Positions 43,483 to 48,013 of a DNA stretch of 48,013 bases are shown one piece after another. The position numbers were made by a program, and so were the translations under genes. The stretch spans positions 1 to 48,013 of the forward strand of contig JAKSLP010000019.1 in the NCBI GenBank assembly GCA_024401115.1. Reading direction: 5' to 3'. Under the pieces are notes generated by a model. The model worked only from the letters and a program-made list of their open reading frames with translations. It had not been told where the DNA came from and made no database searches. How positions within the stretch are numbered: the stretch's first letter is position 1; every line of letters starts with the position of its first letter. The DNA is from Bacteroidaceae bacterium. GTDB lineage: Bacteria > Bacteroidota > Bacteroidia > Bacteroidales > Bacteroidaceae.

Positions 43483-46212
43483 TCAGAAAACGGCCTGAAC
43501 CTGATTCCAGACGGGGGTCAGGGCCTGCAGGAAACTGTTATATGAGGCATGGGCAATGTTACTCTGCCATTGGTTGAGCAGTGTGCGGGCCTCGGTTATG
43601 GCTGCTTTCTGGGCCGCATTCAACTTTTTGGTTCCTGCCTCCAGGGCATCGAGCTGTGCCAGGTAGCGGTCGCAATCGTTGCTGATAACCTCGGGCACCA
43701 TAGCCACCGGAGCCGGTTCATAGCTGAATTTACCCATCAGGCTGGCGGCTTCTTCCAGGCTACAGGTACTGCCCCACCGGTTTTCCAGCACTGCCTTATC
43801 CTTTATCTTCACCACACGCCAGAACTGCTCCCCGGCCTTGGTGTCGGGTTTCACGCCGATACCACCGGTTCTTTCTACCGTCAGCACATTCTCCATAGCC
43901 GTCTTGTCGCCATGAATCAGATACCAATGGTTCTTCATGCCATCCGACAGTTCATAGGTGTCCACCAGTTCCACGGCCACATCACCGGCCACCCGGGCAT
44001 CACGCACCAGAGCCACCAGAAAATCCATAATCTCCCGTTCCTGAAGTGCCGGCTGAGGCGACAAATCCGGAGCCTTATTGACAAAGCTGTTCTCAAAGGC
44101 TATCTGGTCAAAGGCCGTACCGTCTATCTTCTTCTGCCAGGTACCCACCAGACGAGGCAGGTAGTAATCCCTTATCAGTCCCGCCCACATGCGGCAGGCA
44201 TAGTCGTTCACCGGTTCGTCCTTCTCGTGATTGCCGTACCACACACTCACTATCCTGCGGGCATTCACGGCATTGCGCTTGCGGTCTGCGGCATTGCCAG
44301 CCATCTTCATGGCCTTGTTCTCCCAAGCCTCCAGATTATATAAAGGATGGGCAGCCAGGGCTCTGTCCAGACGCAGCATCAGGTCCTTCAGTTCATTCAG
44401 CAACTCACGGGCATGCTCCACCTGTCCGGCATCCACCGCCTTACGGATACGCTCGCTCAGTTTCTCCAGCTTGCCGCTGGTGTACATGGCTGCGGTTTCT
44501 ATCATATCATACTGATACATGCGGGCACCCTGGGCATCCAGCGAATGCATGCGCGATTTCAGGGACGAGGCATCGGCAAACAGTTGCTCCACCCCTTGGC
44601 AGAATGCCGCATTCAGGTTCACGTTTCCGGTACCGGTGATGTTATTGCGCACCTGCCAGCCAAACTGCGGATGATCCTGGAACGAGTTGTAGACCGACTG
44701 GCGCAAGCCTTTATAATAAGCACTTTCTGAAGCGCTGATGGAACCGTAGCGACAGGTGGCATACTGCTCCATCCAACGGGAAACATCGATACTGTCACGG
44801 GCACCTACCCAGCCACCGTCCGTGATGAGCTCGTACAGCATCTCATTGTTCTCCACACCCTCGGGAGCCATGCCGTAACCCGTCAGGTTACCTCGGTTGG
44901 GCGAGTTCTGGGCATCCAGGCGCGCATTGGCATAATAGTCAATGAAACCCGTGAAAGCCGTCTTGCCACCCATGTTCGGGATGACCGACCACACCCATTC
45001 CTTGCCGTAGAAGCCCTCGTAGGTATCCCAGTCGTATGGCGCATTCCAGAAACAGCGGTTGTAATCGGTAGCCATGTCCAGCGCCATGAACTTGTCATCA
45101 GGCACATTCTTCAGCAGAGCCTTGAGGATACCGTCACCCCAGGAACTGCGCTGGTAGCCCAGTGTCCATCCCTGCATGGTCCAAACCGCATCAGGGTTGG
45201 CATCGCGTATACTCTTATAGATAGCATCGCCATAGGCCGTCATCAGGGCATGGTCGTGCGGAATCTCCATCTCGTTGAACGAATCAGAGAGGTAGTACTG
45301 GCACTTGCCAAACTTCTCCTCCCACTTGCGGATAAAGCGGGTACCCACCTCCACAAACGCCTCACTACCCGGATTCAGACGATAGTTGCGCGTATCCTGC
45401 GGCACCCAGTCCCATCCGGTAAGGTCCAGCTTGCCCTCGTAATGGTTCACAAAAGCCTTGGGCACAAAACCGCCAAAAGCCGGACAGATAGGTTTCATGC
45501 CTAAATTCCGCATACGGGTAATGACATGCTTGCACAGCTCCACCTGCTTTTGGTTCCAGTCCTCCCCTAAGGGGCCATCGAACGAATTACCCGACAGGTT
45601 GCCCATGCGCATCCACGGCAGATGAGCCGGACCCACCTCCCACTCGTCAATCTCCTCCTTGGTCAGTCCCATGTCATAGAACACCTCGCGGTACACCTGT
45701 TCCTGGGCAAGGAGCAGCAGCGGCATGTCTATGCCGTGAAGCGCCATCCAGTCCAGTTCCCTGTCCCAGCGTTCCTGGTCCCAGTAGGGAGCCGTATAGC
45801 CATAGGTCACCACATTCATGTACTGATGGTCCCGGTAAGGCGAGGTAAATGATTTCGGAGCAATCTGCAGATCGGCAGGCAGAGAAAAGCGGTTGCCGCT
45901 CCAGGTACTGATGCCCGCACCCTTGGCCTTGACATAGTCGTAGAAACCGCGGCAGGCAGCCACACCGTCACTGGCCTGGATGACCAGCGTATTGTTCTTC
46001 ACCTGATAGGTATAGGAATCATGCCCCTGAGCGTCCTTAGCCAATGTCAGTTGCACCTGCACCGGCAACTGCCCGCCCGTGAAGCGGTTGATCACGGCAG
46101 TAGCCTCGGCTTCGGCCACTTTCCGCTCCTGTTTCGTGAGATGTGTCTGGGCAGACGCTAGCAGGGAACACAGTGATAACATGCCCATAATGGCCCATTT
46201 TCCTTTATTCAT
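43483..46212 (-). CDS. GH89 alpha-N-acetylglucosaminidase
   Basis: The 909-residue product is a secreted exo-hydrolase of terminal alpha-GlcNAc, the bacterial counterpart of human NAGLU. The signal peptide ends LLASAQT. An N-terminal small domain precedes the (beta/alpha)8 barrel, which carries YMNVVTYGYTAPYWD, LDWMALHGIDMPLLL, the acid/base Glu in LSDSFNEMEIPHD and the nucleophile region GMAPEGVENNEMLYELI. That last stretch closely parallels the human enzyme. A helical C-terminal domain completes it. I chose ATG 46212 over frames reaching 46347, because the extension runs through a repeat and lies upstream of the promoter. Such enzymes act on mucin or heparan-type glycans. Confidence 0.94.
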   Translation of the reverse strand: MNKGKWAIMGMLSLCSLLASAQTHLTKQERKVAEAEATAVINRFTGGQLPVQVQLTLAKDAQGHDSYTYQVKNNTLVIQASDGVAACRGFYDYVKAKGAGISTWSGNRFSLPADLQIAPKSFTSPYRDHQYMNVVTYGYTAPYWDQERWDRELDWMALHGIDMPLLLLAQEQVYREVFYDMGLTKEEIDEWEVGPAHLPWMRMGNLSGNSFDGPLGEDWNQKQVELCKHVITRMRNLGMKPICPAFGGFVPKAFVNHYEGKLDLTGWDWVPQDTRNYRLNPGSEAFVEVGTRFIRKWEEKFGKCQYYLSDSFNEMEIPHDHALMTAYGDAIYKSIRDANPDAVWTMQGWTLGYQRSSWGDGILKALLKNVPDDKFMALDMATDYNRCFWNAPYDWDTYEGFYGKEWVWSVIPNMGGKTAFTGFIDYYANARLDAQNSPNRGNLTGYGMAPEGVENNEMLYELITDGGWVGARDSIDVSRWMEQYATCRYGSISASESAYYKGLRQSVYNSFQDHPQFGWQVRNNITGTGNVNLNAAFCQGVEQLFADASSLKSRMHSLDAQGARMYQYDMIETAAMYTSGKLEKLSERIRKAVDAGQVEHARELLNELKDLMLRLDRALAAHPLYNLEAWENKAMKMAGNAADRKRNAVNARRIVSVWYGNHEKDEPVNDYACRMWAGLIRDYYLPRLVGTWQKKIDGTAFDQIAFENSFVNKAPDLSPQPALQEREIMDFLVALVRDARVAGDVAVELVDTYELSDGMKNHWYLIHGDKTAMENVLTVERTGGIGVKPDTKAGEQFWRVVKIKDKAVLENRWGSTCSLEEAASLMGKFSYEPAPVAMVPEVISNDCDRYLAQLDALEAGTKKLNAAQKAAITEARTLLNQWQSNIAHASYNSFLQALTPVWNQVQAVF

Positions 46213-46235
46213 AGTATCCGGATTTTCAGTTTCTG

Positions 46236-46243
46236 CAAATATA
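46236..46243 (-). promoter_or_regulatory. Predicted -7 element TATATTTG for the GH89 gene
   Basis: TATATTTG on the minus strand matches TAnnTTTG, with about 20 nt of leader to ATG 46212. It directly follows the T run of the upstream terminator. Confidence 0.6.
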
Positions 46244-46244
46244 G

Positions 46245-46285
46245 CAAAAAAAAAATCCCCGAACGGAATGTTCAGGGACTTTTTA
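46245..46285 (-). terminator. Intrinsic terminator between the M28 peptidase and GH89 genes
   Basis: TCCC-C-GAAC (46256-46264) pairs with GTTC-A-GGGA (46270-46278) around GGAAT. On the minus strand a long T run follows (46245-46255). Confidence 0.8.
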
Positions 46286-46296
46286 ATTTCATATTT

Positions 46297-46534
46297 GTCA
46301 TTCTGAGTTTCCCACTCTTGTCGTCCTGGGTCTCCCACTCTTGTCATTCTGAGCGGAACAAAGTGAAGCGAAGCGCTCGAGCTCTGCTCGCTTGCGTAAC
46401 AAAGTGGAGCAAGAATCTTTCCTAGCGAGGAAACATACTTTAAAAAGTTACCACTACTTATTTAGAAAGATTCTTCGCTTCGCTCAGAATGACATTAATT
46501 GAATGACAGGGTGAGGATAAGTCCTCAGAATGAC
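46297..46534. repeat. Composite family A repeat, copy 6
   Basis: Two tandem 23-bp units (GTCATTCTGAGTTTCCCACTC at 46297 and the variant at 46320) precede a full family A element at 46343-46493. That element carries the inserted module GCTTGCGTAACAAAGTGGAGC and AGAAAGATTCTT. A further GAATGAC pair follows at 46501-46534. The array ends about 15 bp from the stop of the M28 peptidase gene. Confidence 0.85.
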
Positions 46535-46549
46535 ATTCTTTATTAGCTA

Positions 46550-48013
46550 TTAGAACGCTACCAATCCAGCCTCCTTCAGGGCATCCAGATAGCTCATGAT
46601 GTTCTCCAGAGAGTCAGCATCTGGGAACTGTGCATCCTGCATCTTCTTAATATCGAGGATGCTGTTCACACCACCTACGGTCAACTTGGCGATATCGTCA
46701 CCGTGAGCCATAACCGAGCGGCCCTGAGCATTCACCAGGTTGTACTTCTTCAGCAGGTCGGTTGAGATAGAGCGAACCACACCGTAACCTGTCTCCTTCA
46801 CCTTAGCGGTGGTGGTAGGATAAATCTTGGCAGCCTTCTTCTCCACATCGGTCAGCACCACAGCCTTAGGAGCGGTAGTACCCAGTGCTGGAGCGATAGC
46901 CTTGGCAGCAGCATCTATTTCCTTGTTGAAAGCAGCCGACTTCTCCTGCAGTGATGCAGTCAGAGCAGCCACGTAGCTCTTCAGGTTAGCGTTGTCAGGC
47001 AACAGGCGCAGAACGCTGTTCAGGGTAGCCTTCTCATTGCTCAACACAGCATCCTGGTTGAAGTGAGCATGCTTGTACTGAGCAGCGAAAGTCTCAGCAG
47101 TAGCCTTGTTCAGACCGCTCAGGTCGTCAGCCAGACGTACGGACATACGCTTTGAGGCATTTGAAGCCACCTCGGAAGCGATAGAGATAGCGCCCTTCTC
47201 ATCAGCATTGGCAATGGTGTAAGCCATAGCAGCGCAGATGACAGCTGAACGGTGCAACTGGGTTGGGTCACAAACCTCAGGACGGTCCATTGAGGTGTGA
47301 TAGTATGAATCAGGCCAGGTGTTCTGGATGGTACATGGTACCTGAACGCCCCAGTCGTTGAATACCTCATGGTCGGAAGAACCGTAGTGGTGGCTGATAG
47401 AATAGTAGAATGGATCACGTGAACCGGTAGCACTGTAAACTGGCTTCAGCGCATCTGGACGACCCATACCGGTACCTACGAAACCCTTGTTGGTAGCACC
47501 CATGTAGTGGAAGAACGACTCCTGTACATCGTTTACGAAGTGAGGGTTGCCGAACAGGGTACGGTGACCGCAGTACATCGAACCGTCCTTTGACAGCCAC
47601 AAGCCCACCATATCCAGGTTCACACCACAGATGGTCTTGTCCATGATATCCTTATGTTTCTGTACCCAAGGAGTGGTACCTGAGAACTCGTTCACCCAGA
47701 TGAAGCGGATGTTACGCTTAGGACGTGCAATCTGGCCGCTGTCAATCAGGGCCTGCAGGGTACGAGCCACCTCCAACAGCACGGAAGCACCCGAGATGTT
47801 ATCGTTAGCGCCCAACTTTACATAACCCTCGAACAGGTGAGCCACGAAGATCATCTCATCAGCGTTAGGGTCAGTACCCTTGATAACGCATGTAGGAACC
47901 TCATTATCGGTCTGCTCGGTAGTAGTCTTCACATTAGCCTTAACGGTAATCTTCTCCCCGCGCTCCACACGGTCGAGCAGATCCTGCAACTGCCCTCTGT
48001 AGAGTCCAGGAGA
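46550..48013 (-). CDS. M28 family metallopeptidase, partial (5' end outside window)
   Basis: The frame runs off the right edge: upstream of an in-frame TTG at 47989 it stays open (reading SPGLYRGQ), so the N-terminus and any signal peptide are missing. At least 487 codons are present. The M28 zinc-site motifs are visible: AHLFEGYVKLGANDNISGAS (His and bridging Asp), NEFSGTTPW (general-base Glu), NLDMVG and YYHTSMDRPE (His). The peptidase core ends near YTIAN, and a roughly 190-residue helical tail follows, with an Ala-rich and Lys-rich composition. M28 enzymes are aminopeptidases or carboxypeptidases. Codon use is strongly biased, suggesting high expression. A composite repeat lies just after its stop. 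Confidence 0.87.
   Translation of the reverse strand, partial: SPGLYRGQLQDLLDRVERGEKITVKANVKTTTEQTDNEVPTCVIKGTDPNADEMIFVAHLFEGYVKLGANDNISGASVLLEVARTLQALIDSGQIARPKRNIRFIWVNEFSGTTPWVQKHKDIMDKTICGVNLDMVGLWLSKDGSMYCGHRTLFGNPHFVNDVQESFFHYMGATNKGFVGTGMGRPDALKPVYSATGSRDPFYYSISHHYGSSDHEVFNDWGVQVPCTIQNTWPDSYYHTSMDRPEVCDPTQLHRSAVICAAMAYTIANADEKGAISIASEVASNASKRMSVRLADDLSGLNKATAETFAAQYKHAHFNQDAVLSNEKATLNSVLRLLPDNANLKSYVAALTASLQEKSAAFNKEIDAAAKAIAPALGTTAPKAVVLTDVEKKAAKIYPTTTAKVKETGYGVVRSISTDLLKKYNLVNAQGRSVMAHGDDIAKLTVGGVNSILDIKKMQDAQFPDADSLENIMSYLDALKEAGLVAF

Overview
The window looks like chromosomal DNA of a Bacteroidales bacterium, most likely a Prevotellaceae relative. The pointers are the recurring TAnnTTTG promoter element of Bacteroidetes upstream of many genes, weak AT-rich ribosome binding sites, a Rho factor with a very long disordered insert, a GT3-type glycogen synthase, secreted lipoproteins and glycoside hydrolases, and Bacteroidales-type gene pairs (sigma-54 activator/lptE/TPR-like/secG; addA/addB). 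I see no phage, integrase, transposase, CRISPR array, rRNA or tRNA. The species is inferred from gene content only.

Layout. 1-5071: a leftward exopolysaccharide/capsule export operon (Wza-type lipoprotein, Wzz/tyrosine-kinase copolymerase, WecA/TagO-type priming transferase) with a long structured leader. 5072-9987: an NlpC/P60 peptidoglycan hydrolase, convergent proC, and a large tricorn-like secreted protease. 9988-14566: a roughly 480-bp inverted-repeat element, then a leftward two-gene unit of an outer-membrane beta-barrel receptor and, directly upstream of it, a secreted protein that fuses a cyclophilin prolyl isomerase to a GH43 glycosidase. 14800-16248: an NhaC antiporter. 16249-16852: gene-free and full of repeats and terminators. 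16853-19736: a leftward envelope/secretion operon (sigma-54 activator, LptE, TPR-like protein, SecG). 19833-24097: a glycogen operon (synthase, then phosphorylase). 24319-30491: rightward AddAB-type helicase-nuclease. 30522-34459: a leftward Uup-type ABC-F, DUF3805/3806 and transglutaminase-like operon. 34758-38089: rho and metY. 38218-48013: M18 aminopeptidase, GH30 lipoprotein, alpha/beta hydrolase, an unknown 181-aa protein, an unlisted 41-aa membrane peptide, GH89 alpha-N-acetylglucosaminidase and a partial M28 peptidase.

Themes. Cell-envelope and surface-glycan work dominates: polysaccharide export, LPS transport, peptidoglycan cleavage, and three different secreted glycosidases (GH43, GH30, GH89) with secreted peptidases. 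The most unusual coding feature is the cyclophilin-GH43 fusion. The most unusual non-coding feature is a set of at least five families of palindromic repeats in the intergenic DNA, many within about 15 nt of a stop codon. One of them lies inside the predicted nhaC leader and one pair brackets metY.
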